Below are positions 1 to 8,675 of a DNA stretch of 64,000 nucleotides, piece by piece. The first letter of the stretch is position 1; each line of letters begins with the position of its first letter. The notes under the pieces are model-generated. The model was not told the DNA's origin, made no database searches, and was given only the letters and a program-made list of their open reading frames with translations. The DNA comes from Rikenellaceae bacterium (lineage in GTDB: Bacteria; Bacteroidota; Bacteroidia; Bacteroidales; Rikenellaceae), in contig SUZF01000011.1 of assembly GCA_015060065.1 (NCBI GenBank), positions 1-64,000 of the forward strand, read 5' to 3'. The translations under genes and the position numbers were made by a program.

Positions 1-83
1 GTAAAATAAATGTTTAGACGACTTTTGTACGGACAATCAGTCCTCAATCCAAACAACTTAACACTTTGTCAATCAATAAGTTT

Positions 84-150
84 TGTAGAATGCTTCACTG
101 TCCACATTCTACAGAGGGTCTAACAGTGGTGGATAGGCCCTCTTTCTTAA
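84..150 (+). other. Two adjacent stem-loops with complementary loops, then a T-rich tail
   Basis: Stem 1 pairs 84-92 with 105-113 (9 bp, perfect). Stem 2 pairs 113-118 with 138-143 (6 bp) and runs into a T-rich stretch, as at the 3' end of a plus-strand transcript. The loop of stem 1 contains CACTGT (96-101) and the loop of stem 2 its complement ACAGTG (123-128), so the loops could kiss. No convincing promoter was seen in positions 1-83. It could simply end a transcript entering from the left; groEL on the other strand ends at 162. Confidence 0.4.
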
Positions 151-161
151 TTATGAGAGGA

Positions 162-1796
<1,635 letters not shown>

Positions 1797-1816
1797 TTAT
1801 CTGTTTTTAGGGGTTA

Positions 1817-2092
1817 TTACTTCTCTACCACAGCCAAAATATCCTGCTGTTTCATAATCAGATAGTCCTCGCCGTCGATGTGCAGTTCGGTACCGGCATA
1901 CTTGCCGTAGAGTACCTCGTCGCCAACCTTGACCTCCATCTTTACCTCTGCGGTGCCGGGGCCTGCGGCAACAACCTTGCCTGCAAGGGGTTTCTCTTTT
2001 GCTGTGTCAGGGATAATAAGACCTGATGCGGTCGTCTCTTCTGCCGGATTGGGCTTAACCAATACACGGTCCGAAAGTGGTTTTACGTTCAT
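1817..2092 (-). CDS. groES: 10-kDa co-chaperonin GroES
   Basis: Lid of the GroEL folding chamber. At 91 residues it is normal for the family. It begins with the usual [14 protein letters not shown] strand, followed by the mobile loop around [11 protein letters not shown] and then [14 protein letters not shown]. First gene of the groES-groEL operon. The 183-bp gap to the divergent gene at 2276 holds several TGCCAAA/TTTGGCA motifs that may be regulatory. Confidence 0.97.
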   Translation of the reverse strand: MNVKPLSDRVLVKPNPAEETTASGLIIPDTAKEKPLAGKVVAAGPGTAEVKMEVKVGDEVLYGKYAGTELHIDGEDYLIMKQQDILAVVEK

Positions 2093-2216
2093 AATCTTTA
2101 CTGTTTTTATTTTAGTTAATTATTGTTTTTTCTGTTTGGTCTTGGTTTGAGCAATCAGTATGCCAAAGCCCGAAATTAGGAAATCTCTGCCAAACAGCAA
2201 TGGCTATGTCATATTT

Positions 2217-2248
2217 TTTGCCATTTTGGCAGAAAAAACTTAAATTTG
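2217..2248 (+). promoter_or_regulatory. Promoter of the heparinase-like gene with an embedded palindrome
   Basis: TTTG at 2217-2220 and TAAATTTG at 2241-2248 are exactly 20 bp apart, the Bacteroidetes housekeeping promoter layout. The 13-bp palindrome TGCCATTTTGGCA (2219-2231) overlaps the -33 box and the spacer, where a repressor could block polymerase. Half-sites TGCCAAA recur at 2161-2167 and 2188-2194, towards groES. Confidence 0.7.
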
Positions 2249-2275
2249 CGAAAGAATGATAACTAATATAGACCT

Positions 2276-4072
2276 ATGAAACGACTCTGTACGCTTATTG
2301 CTGCGCTGCTTATTGTTGCAACATCTTTTGCCGATGGATTTACCCCTGCCGAGAAAGCGCACCCGCGACTTATTCTGAAATCGGGCGATTTCGATCTTCT
2401 TCGCACTCTTGTCAGCAAGGATTCGGCAATAGAACGTCTGCATAGTACCATTGCAAAGCGTGCCGAAACGTACTTGACCGAGCCTGTGTGTGAGCGTGTT
2501 GTGATAGGCAGACGATTGTTGGGTGTCTCGCGTAAAGTCTTGGAGCGCGTATCAATGCTCTCGTATATGTACCACTATACGGGCGATGTACGTTATGCCG
2601 AGCGAGCCGAGCAGGAGATGCTGGCAGCAGCCAACTTCTGTGACTGGAATCCCTCTCACTTTTTGGATGTGGGCGAGATGACCACAGCCCTCGCCATAGG
2701 TTACGATTGGCTCTACAATGTACTTTCCGAATCGAGTCGTGCCACTATCGCCGAGGCGATAGCCGAGAAGGGTCTGCGTACAGCCGACAAGAAGAAGCCG
2801 TGGTTCTACAAGAGTGTAAATAATTGGAATTCGGTATGTAATGCAGGTCTTACAATGGGAGCCATTGCCGTAGCAGACCTCTATCCCGATCTTGCGAAGG
2901 CTCATATTGCCAAGTCGCTCAAAAGCAATCATCTCGTAATGCCGGCATACGGACCCGACGGAGTCTATCCCGAAGGCTACGGATATTGGGATTATGGCAC
3001 GTGGTATCAGGTGCTGATGATAGAGTCATTGCGTTCGGTTGGTCTCGATACCGAAGGATTGGAAAAGTATCCCGGATTTATCGAATCGGCTCGATTTTTA
3101 GACTATATGCAATCTTTCGATAATCGTACATATAACTTTTCGGATAATGGTGGCGCACGCGACATGAGCAACCCTTTACTCTATTGGTTTGCTGCCGAGT
3201 CGGGCGATATGTCGCTACTGTGGAACGAGCGTCGTATAACAACTACGGTCAAAAAACTGCGCATCGGAGGTCTTCGTCAATTACCGATAGCAATGCTCTT
3301 TATACCGCGCTGTGACCTTTCGAAGGTTGCACCAAACGAGAATCGATGCTGGTCGGGCAATGGCAAACAGCCGATATTTATCTGTCGAGACCGCAACTTC
3401 TACCTTGCTGCCAAGGGAGGCTCGCCAAGCCTGCCACACGCACACATGGATGGCGGCTCGTTTATCTATGAGTGGGGTGGGCAGCGTTGGGCATCCGAAC
3501 TCGGTATGCAAAACTATCATTCACTCGAAAAGGTTGGTGTAAAATTGTGGGCAAAAGGACAGGAGTCTCAACGCTGGGATGTTTTCCGCCTGTCGCTTGA
3601 CTCCCACAATACGCTAATGGTCAATGACAAGCAACAGCGATACGACGGCTCTGCCAAGATGATAGAGAACTTTACCGAGCCCAAGCGTAGCGGAGTTGTG
3701 TTCGATATGTCATCGCTCTATTTCGATTTGGAGCGTGCGGTACGTACCATTGAGGTCAATGCCGAAGGCCGTTTGTTGGTTACCGACGAGATGACTTCGG
3801 GTGCAGAGCCGTGTCGTGTGCGCTGGACGATGTGTACGCCTGCCAAGCCTATGGTGTTGAGCCGCACCGAGATTGAGTTGGAGCAGAACGGTAGGAAGAT
3901 GTTATTGCGCGTAGTCTCGCCCACGAAGGGTGTTGAGCCGTTTGTGTTGCCCAATACGCCTCGTCGCAGTTATGATGCCCCCAACAAAGGCACTCTGCGC
4001 GTAGGATTCTACACCACGCTGACCGACAATAAATCGAAGACTTTACAGATAGAGTTAGTTCCGGTCGATTAG
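2276..4072 (+). CDS. Secreted heparinase II/III-family polysaccharide lyase
   Basis: 598 residues. A signal peptide (MKRLCTLIAALLIVATSFA) predicts export to the periplasm or surface. Residues about 30-340 look like the alpha-barrel of alginate/heparin-type lyases, with NNWNSVCNAGL and YGYWDYGTWYQ in the usual positions for the active-site cleft. Residues about 370-560 are the beta-sandwich Hepar_II_III domain, with PHAHMDGGSFIYEW near 386 carrying the His/Asp cluster, and HNTLMVND. The substrate (an acidic glycan such as a glycosaminoglycan or alginate) cannot be read from the sequence. It is not in a full polysaccharide utilisation locus: no SusC/SusD pair is nearby. Its 3' end overlaps the convergent DUF1919 gene by 18 bp. 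Confidence 0.85.
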   Translation: MKRLCTLIAALLIVATSFADGFTPAEKAHPRLILKSGDFDLLRTLVSKDSAIERLHSTIAKRAETYLTEPVCERVVIGRRLLGVSRKVLERVSMLSYMYHYTGDVRYAERAEQEMLAAANFCDWNPSHFLDVGEMTTALAIGYDWLYNVLSESSRATIAEAIAEKGLRTADKKKPWFYKSVNNWNSVCNAGLTMGAIAVADLYPDLAKAHIAKSLKSNHLVMPAYGPDGVYPEGYGYWDYGTWYQVLMIESLRSVGLDTEGLEKYPGFIESARFLDYMQSFDNRTYNFSDNGGARDMSNPLLYWFAAESGDMSLLWNERRITTTVKKLRIGGLRQLPIAMLFIPRCDLSKVAPNENRCWSGNGKQPIFICRDRNFYLAAKGGSPSLPHAHMDGGSFIYEWGGQRWASELGMQNYHSLEKVGVKLWAKGQESQRWDVFRLSLDSHNTLMVNDKQQRYDGSAKMIENFTEPKRSGVVFDMSSLYFDLERAVRTIEVNAEGRLLVTDEMTSGAEPCRVRWTMCTPAKPMVLSRTEIELEQNGRKMLLRVVSPTKGVEPFVLPNTPRRSYDAPNKGTLRVGFYTTLTDNKSKTLQIELVPVD

Positions 4073-4693
4073 TTTGTTTGCCTCCTCGGCGAAGTTATAG
4101 ACCGAGTCGCAATATTTCCACTCGTTATAGACAGCCCCTTTGCGACGATAGTTTGCCACCTTGATTTGGCGTGCCGACGGATAGGGGTACTTATTGACCG
4201 TGAAGCAGACCTTTGAGGGGTAGTCCAGAGCATCAAACTCTGCTATCTCCTTCGGGGTACATTCGTTGCGCTCGGCAAGTTTTACGATGATATTATTATA
4301 ATTCACGCGCTTGGCACGTCGATACCACTTGGCAGCCTCCGTTTCAAAAGAAGAGCCGTGTCGGAAGTGAATCTCCACGGGGTCGCCTCCATTTGTCGGG
4401 GTCAATACCGCCAATGGAAAAGGCTCTTTGAAGCGTTTGAGATTCTCTGCATAGCGGCTATCTTCCCACGCTATCTCGTGCAGCGTTCCCTCGACATACT
4501 CGCGTAACGAGCGCAGAATCTTGATGTAATCGGGAGCCGGTACCAGCAACCCTACAAAGGGCGAGTTGTAGCGCATACCTGTAAATTGACACATAAAACC
4601 ACCCCAGCAGTTCTCGCTGATGATAGTCACATCTTTATTGCGCAATCTCTTACGCCACAACCAATGGCGCAGTTCTGCAATCGGATGAATCAT
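4055..4693 (-). CDS. DUF1919 family protein
   Basis: 212 residues, soluble, no signal peptide. The N-terminal part (TIISENCWGGFMCQFTGMRYNSPFVGL, cited in pieces: ENCWGG, YNSPFVGL) matches the DUF1919 pattern often annotated as an exopolysaccharide biosynthesis protein or acyltransferase. The biochemical role is not established. It is convergent with the lyase gene, whose end it overlaps by 18 bp, and divergent from the PnuC-family gene 42-66 bp away. I recognise the family but cannot assign a substrate. Confidence 0.75.
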   Translation of the reverse strand: MIHPIAELRHWLWRKRLRNKDVTIISENCWGGFMCQFTGMRYNSPFVGLLVPAPDYIKILRSLREYVEGTLHEIAWEDSRYAENLKRFKEPFPLAVLTPTNGGDPVEIHFRHGSSFETEAAKWYRRAKRVNYNNIIVKLAERNECTPKEIAEFDALDYPSKVCFTVNKYPYPSARQIKVANYRRKGAVYNEWKYCDSVYNFAEEANKLIDRN

Positions 4694-4747
4694 AAGTGCG
4701 GGTCTAAATAGTTTTCACAAAAGTATAAAATAATTGTGAATTGTTGC

Positions 4748-4755
4748 TATCTTTG
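4748..4755 (+). promoter_or_regulatory. -7 box TATCTTTG upstream of or inside the pnuT start region
   Basis: A perfect TAnnTTTG box, predicting transcription from about 4760. No clear TTTG lies 20 bp upstream, so this is moderate evidence. If used, it excludes translation from the upstream GTG at 4736 and favours the GTG at 4760 or a later start. Confidence 0.45.
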
Positions 4756-4759
4756 TACT

Positions 4760-5377
4760 GTGTTTTGGCTTGAATTGGCAGGAGCCGTTGTGGGACTAAT
4801 CTACCTCTGGCTCGAATATAAGGCTTCGGTATGGCTGTGGGCAGCGAATGTTGTGATGCCCGCAATCTATATATTTGTCTATGCCGAGTCAGGGTTCTAT
4901 GCCGATATGGGCATCAATATTTACTACCTCGTGGCAAGCATCTATGGCTGGGCTATGTGGCGGTATCACAGGAACGGAAAACATCAGGAACTCCCCATAA
5001 CCCGCACCCCGCGCAAGGCAATTGCTCCGCTGGCAGCGGTTGGGGCGATATGTTGGGGTGCAATCCTCTTTGTTTTGCTCCGCTGGACAGACAGTACGGT
5101 GCCGTATGGCGATAGTTTTACCACAGCAGCAAGCGTTGTGGCTCTCTATATGCTCTCGCGTAAGTATGTCGAGCAGTGGTTGGTTTGGTTTGTGGTCGAT
5201 GTGGTCTGCTGCTGGCTATATATCAGCAAGGGTCTATATCCGACCGCTGCTCTCTATGGATTGTATGCTCTGCTGGCGATATTCGGCTATCGTCGCTGGG
5301 TGCAGATGATGAAGGAGCAACCCTCCGAAGATAACGATAACTCCGTGGATGAAGATGGAACGATACAGACTGCCTAA
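4760..5377 (+). CDS. pnuT: PnuC-family vitamin transporter, probably thiamine (PnuT)
   Basis: Inner-membrane facilitator of about 205 residues with six or seven hydrophobic segments. The PnuC signature region WLWAANVVMPAIYIFVY ... INIYYLVASIYGWAMW is clear. PnuC proteins take up nicotinamide riboside, but in Bacteroidetes relatives next to thiamine pyrophosphokinase are assigned to thiamine (PnuT). Here the next gene overlaps by 29 bp and encodes that kinase, which would trap the vitamin by pyrophosphorylation, so PnuT is the better call by context. The frame also opens at GTG 4736, but a -7 box at 4748-4755 lies inside that extension. No TPP riboswitch fits in the short upstream gap. Confidence 0.8.
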   Translation: MFWLELAGAVVGLIYLWLEYKASVWLWAANVVMPAIYIFVYAESGFYADMGINIYYLVASIYGWAMWRYHRNGKHQELPITRTPRKAIAPLAAVGAICWGAILFVLLRWTDSTVPYGDSFTTAASVVALYMLSRKYVEQWLVWFVVDVVCCWLYISKGLYPTAALYGLYALLAIFGYRRWVQMMKEQPSEDNDNSVDEDGTIQTA

Positions 5378-6002
5378 TATTGACGATAGACCGTCGTGCG
5401 TAATCCTCGCCGCGGGAGAGTTCCCCTGCGGAGAGATAACTACGGCTCTGCTTGACGGAGCAGAGCGCGTGATTTGTTGCGATAGTGCAGCCGAAGAGTT
5501 CTGCGAGCGTGGAGGTACGCCAATGGCGATTGTTGGCGATATGGACTCTCTGTCCGAGGCGTTGCGGGTGCGCTTTGCCGACCGATTGGTTGTGTGTCCT
5601 GAACAAGATGTGAATGACCTCTGGAAGGCTCTCACCTACGCCATCGAGAGGGGATTTTGCGAGATTACGGTGCTGGGTGCCTTTGGGCGTCGGGAGGACC
5701 ACTCCATAGGAAACATAATGTTGCTGGCTGCACGACTGCACGATGCTCGCCTGCGCGTTGTGGGAGAGTGCGGAGTGTTTGACTTTATTGACGAGCCTAC
5801 GCTCTTCGAGAGTTTTGCCGGGCAACAGGTATCGCTCTTTACGCTTGACCCTGCGACCGAGATTGCGGTGCAAGGGCTACGCTACGACCCTCCCCAAAAT
5901 CGCCTTTCAGCGATGTGGCAAGGGGTATCTAACGAATCCGTGGGCGAGGAGTTCGAAATCCACACCCACGGCACAACTATCGTCTATCGACTGCTGAAAT
6001 AG
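5349..6002 (+). CDS. Thiamine pyrophosphokinase
   Basis: Transfers pyrophosphate from ATP to thiamine, giving TPP in the cytoplasm. 217 residues. The conserved GDMDS (63-67), QDVNDLWKAL (86-95) and GRREDHSIGN (113-122) form the ATP/Mg and thiamine site; Tnr3-type enzymes of Bacteroidetes share this pattern. It overlaps the transporter by 29 bp, so the two are translated from one message as a salvage pair. An alternative start two codons downstream (ATG 5355) is equally good. 334 bp without a gene follow. Confidence 0.92.
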   Translation: MKMERYRLPNIDDRPSCVILAAGEFPCGEITTALLDGAERVICCDSAAEEFCERGGTPMAIVGDMDSLSEALRVRFADRLVVCPEQDVNDLWKALTYAIERGFCEITVLGAFGRREDHSIGNIMLLAARLHDARLRVVGECGVFDFIDEPTLFESFAGQQVSLFTLDPATEIAVQGLRYDPPQNRLSAMWQGVSNESVGEEFEIHTHGTTIVYRLLK

Positions 6003-6276
6003 GCATCCTACCGCGTGCGCTAAAACTTCGCCACGGCACGGACTTGTCCGGGGAAACTTCTATTTTCGGTGCAATCGACTTCGCCTTTGCCCTAAAAAGT
6101 TACAGCCCACGCATAGTTTCCATTTTCTGTTGAAGACCAATATATACAATGATTTTCAATATTTCGCAGGACATCATTTTTCGATTTTCAGGTTTTGAGT
6201 GTATCCTCGTCAATAAAACATCCTTTGGCTCTCAAAGTTTTATTTTGCAATAAAAAGTCAAAAAACGACGAATAAA
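6003..6276. other. Intergenic region without a recognisable gene
   Basis: No coding region is supported here. A small stem, CGGAC-TT-GTCCG, lies near 6039-6050, shortly after the kinase gene; the lower part is AT-rich and leads into the tRNA promoter. No repeats shared with other intergenic regions of the window were seen. Confidence 0.5.
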
Positions 6277-6308
6277 TTTGCACAGAAACAAAAAGAGTGT
6301 TACATTTG
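6277..6308 (+). promoter_or_regulatory. tRNA-His promoter
   Basis: TTTG (6277-6280) and TACATTTG (6301-6308) with exactly 20 bp between them. The predicted start, about 6314, lies about 23 bp before the tRNA. Confidence 0.75.
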
Positions 6309-6336
6309 CACCCGATTTGGGCGACCAAGTCTAAAT

Positions 6337-6411
6337 GGTGGATGTAGCTCAGCTGGTTAGAGTGACGGATTGTGGTTCCGAAGGTCGTGGGTTCGAATCC
6401 CATCTTCCACC
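6337..6411 (+). tRNA. tRNA-His (anticodon GTG)
   Basis: Full cloverleaf: an extra G at -1 (6337) opposite the discriminator C73 (6411), the identity feature of histidine tRNA; anticodon loop TTGTGGT; T-arm GTGGG-TTCGAAT-CCCAT. Oddities: a T-T mismatch at acceptor pair 6-67, an A-A mismatch at pair 27-43 and a G-T pair at 10-25, so the molecule is slightly weakened. CCA is not encoded. The 3' tail (6391-6412) is repeated twice downstream. Confidence 0.93.
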
Positions 6412-6416
6412 CTTAA

Positions 6417-6531
6417 ATGTAAAGGCAAGTGACCGAGTTTCGGTCACTTGTTTTGTTGTATAGGTGTCCGTGAGCAGGCTCCCGCCACCTACACAACAAC
6501 CCTCGTCAGCTTGGCTGACAGGCCTTTACAT
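6417..6531 (+). ncRNA. Cloverleaf-like structured segment behind tRNA-His
   Basis: A 10-bp closing stem (6417-6426 with 6522-6531) encloses three hairpins: 6426-6436/6440-6450 (perfect, GTT loop, followed by TTTT and so also a plausible tRNA terminator); 6453-6466/6486-6499 (14 bp, one A-C mismatch); and 6505-6510/6514-6519 (perfect, TTG loop). Whether it is a stable RNA, a terminator array or the DNA fold of a recombination site is unknown. No Rfam family was recognised. Confidence 0.5.
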
Positions 6532-6632
6532 CGTGGTAAGAGGAGAATAGGTGTGGGGGTTGAGCCGATATATGGTGTTTTATTGCTCGGCATTAGCCTG
6601 CGCTATTTTGGTATCGGCTCTTCGGCTTTGCC

Positions 6633-6654
6633 GTTCGAATCCCATCTTCCACCC
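6633..6654 (+). repeat. Second copy of the tRNA-His 3' tail (22 bp)
   Basis: Identical over 22 bp to tRNA positions 6391-6412 (T-loop to 3' end). It is preceded by a 9-bp inverted repeat (GAGCCGATA near 6564-6572, TATCGGCTC near 6612-6620) and followed by its own terminator at 6664-6687. This is the pattern left by integration at a tRNA 3' end or by tandem duplication. Confidence 0.85.
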
Positions 6655-6663
6655 GAAGTTTGA

Positions 6664-6687
6664 AAGCCTTGCATCGCAAGGCTTTTT
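6664..6687 (+). terminator. Rho-independent terminator after the second tail copy
   Basis: AAGCCTTGC-ATC-GCAAGGCTT, a perfect 9-bp stem, then a T run. It sits inside a larger 13-bp inverted repeat, 6654-6666 with 6754-6766. Confidence 0.85.
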
Positions 6688-6834
6688 TATTTGCATAGCC
6701 GCGGAAACTTGTTCACGAAAGGCTAGGCATAATAAAAAGTAGTGGCGCAGACACTTTCAAACTTCGAAAGTGCCCCTGCGGCGAGCAGAGGGGAAAGGCG
6801 TTACGCGAAGCGAGCGTAAGCGAGCGGAGTAGCC

Positions 6835-6852
6835 AATCCCATCTTCCACCCT
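6835..6852 (+). repeat. Third copy of the tRNA-His 3' tail (18 bp)
   Basis: Identical to tRNA positions 6396-6413. It is preceded by a GC-rich hairpin segment (CCCCT...AGGGG and TTACGC...GCGTAA near 6773-6823) and followed at once by a terminator, so each of the three tails has its own transcription stop. Confidence 0.8.
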
Positions 6853-6854
6853 GG

Positions 6855-6890
6855 AAAACCTTATAACAAGTGATGTTATGAGGTTTTTTT
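6855..6890 (+). terminator. Terminator after the third tail copy
   Basis: Stem 6857-6867 with 6875-6885 (11 bp, one G-T pair), 7-nt loop, then seven T. Confidence 0.8.
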
Positions 6891-6983
6891 GTTTCTATAC
6901 ATTGATGTCTTCCAAACAAAAAAACTTGCCACAATCCCTAATGATGAAAAATATCTTCTTTTGCCATCATAGAAATTAGAGAT

Positions 6984-7040
6984 AATTAAAAAACATACCA
7001 CCCATAAGTTTCAAACTTGTGGGTGGTATGTTTTTTAATT
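6984..7040. terminator. Long bidirectional terminator
   Basis: A 21-bp perfect stem (6984-7004 with 7020-7040), extended inside by AAGTTT/AAACTT around a single C. The A run on the left and T run on the right let it stop both the tRNA-side transcripts and the seven-gene operon that ends at 7080. Confidence 0.9.
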
Positions 7041-7079
7041 AAAGATACACTACAAATTCCCTTAATCTCTCAACAACTG

Positions 7080-8672
7080 CTACTTGCAATTGCCGTCGTC
7101 GTCGAGGTCGTAGAGTATCTCGATATCGTCGATATACATCCAACTCTGGGTACTACCCGTGAAGTAGTCACCATAACCGCTACAAGTCAGCGTGAAGACA
7201 AAGTAGTTGGGCTCGGTAGTGAAATCTTTGTAAGTAAAAGGAATTGTGATTTCTGTCCATGTCGGTACGGATGTTTTACTCTCGTAGATTCCATAGGCAA
7301 TAACTCCGGGCGCACTCTGCGGATTGAAGAGTGTCTCCTCCTTGTTGGTATTGACTCTATAAGGCTCCGTGCGGTCGCATACGCAGGCGAAGATATTGGT
7401 CAAGTCGATGCCCGTGGTGTGATTTCCTTCGTTGATGGTGCCGCAGTTGCTCTTCATCCACAACCTTATACCGGTAGGACGCGCTGATGTGCCCATCGGC
7501 TTGCCGAAGTCAACTATGCCGCCCATACCGTCAATCTGGACAAATGTGCCCACAAAGAGGTTGCCGGCTGCAAATTTACCCACACCCATAATGCTCGCCT
7601 TCATAGATGCCATATAGGCACTCTTCTTGCCCGTAGAGCCGGGGCGGACGTCCTCTGACGGAGATGTCAGGTTGCCGGCACCAATACCTGCGGTTGCATG
7701 GTTTCCGGAGTCCCACGTAGCATCAAGCAGTGACGATGTCGGACACCACGTCTTATTATCCTTGTAGTTCCAATCCTCCATATCGGCATTCGGAAGGTTG
7801 TATATTCCGCTTGTCGTAAATTCAACTATATCCGAGGTGTTGGCGTCAGAGTAGGCAACAGCCTCGTAAGTCGTTTCGGGTTGCAGAGAGCGGACAATTG
7901 CCATGAAGTTACCTCCGTTGAACTCAATCCACTTTTGCGGTATGGTTTGCCATTCACTATCGCCCTTCTGGCGGTAGCGGAGACCCATATCGGTTTCGGC
8001 AATACCCGCAACATCAATCCACGCCACCTTCGTTCCTGCGCAGACGTTGCGAATCTCGACCTGCAACTCCTTCGGAATTACATAGAGGCTCCAATGCTCG
8101 CTGCGATTGTGGTATGTTACATCCACGAAACGCACCGAGTTGAAGTTTGTCAGTTCTGCCGTTGCCGGCGACATCTCGGTAATCCCCTCCGGTCCGAGTT
8201 TGAGTGCTGTAACCTCGACATTTGAGAGGTCGAAGTCGTTACGCATATATGCCGTGGCAACGAGATTCTCCAAATCCCACTCCGTAGTACCCATCTGTCC
8301 GCGAATGGTAAATGTACGCTCAATATTCTGCTCTGCACGAATCTCCCACTCGTAGTCCTGATAGAGCGACAGTGTCAGATATTTGGGAGTGCGGAGGTCG
8401 AATGTGCCAACCATCTCTTCCGAGGGTCGAGCCTTCGCGGTATAGGCAATATTGGTAATTTTTACATTGCGAATATCGGTAGTTTCGAGCAGGGGAATGG
8501 TTACCGTGCGTGCAACTTCATTGATTACACAAGGTCCCGAAGTTCCCTCGACTTCGATGCTCTCGACGGCCAACTTTACGACGGGATAGGGTATATCGTT
8601 CCGTATGCAGCCCGTCATCAGCGTTGCCATAAGGAACGCTATAAGGGTCAGATATATTCTTTTTGCTCTCAT
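7080..8672 (-). CDS. Lipoprotein with C-terminal PCMD domain
   Basis: 530 residues. The lipobox LMTGC near residue 22 predicts a lipid-anchored, probably surface-exposed protein. The C-terminal ~230 residues (from MEDWNYKDNKTW to the end) fit the PCMD (putative carbohydrate metabolism) domain, a probable beta-sandwich with GKKSAYMASM, AAGNLFVGTF and the final YIDDIEILY strand. The N-terminal half has repeated beta-rich segments of unknown family. Last gene of the operon, 3 bp after the outer-membrane protein gene. The C-terminal domain is a close paralogue of that of the 10412-12499 product. A glycan-related role is suggested by the domain name only. Confidence 0.85.
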   Translation of the reverse strand: MRAKRIYLTLIAFLMATLMTGCIRNDIPYPVVKLAVESIEVEGTSGPCVINEVARTVTIPLLETTDIRNVKITNIAYTAKARPSEEMVGTFDLRTPKYLTLSLYQDYEWEIRAEQNIERTFTIRGQMGTTEWDLENLVATAYMRNDFDLSNVEVTALKLGPEGITEMSPATAELTNFNSVRFVDVTYHNRSEHWSLYVIPKELQVEIRNVCAGTKVAWIDVAGIAETDMGLRYRQKGDSEWQTIPQKWIEFNGGNFMAIVRSLQPETTYEAVAYSDANTSDIVEFTTSGIYNLPNADMEDWNYKDNKTWCPTSSLLDATWDSGNHATAGIGAGNLTSPSEDVRPGSTGKKSAYMASMKASIMGVGKFAAGNLFVGTFVQIDGMGGIVDFGKPMGTSARPTGIRLWMKSNCGTINEGNHTTGIDLTNIFACVCDRTEPYRVNTNKEETLFNPQSAPGVIAYGIYESKTSVPTWTEITIPFTYKDFTTEPNYFVFTLTCSGYGDYFTGSTQSWMYIDDIEILYDLDDDGNCK

Positions 8673-8675
8673 CTG

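Noticed and set aside
2093..2275. CIRCE/HrcA operator before groES
   Set aside because: No TTAGCACTC-N9-GAGTGCTAA repeat; only TTTGGCA-type motifs are present.
4694..4760. TPP riboswitch upstream of the transporter
   Set aside because: The gap is only about 66 bp and lacks the conserved CTGAGA and ACCTG blocks.
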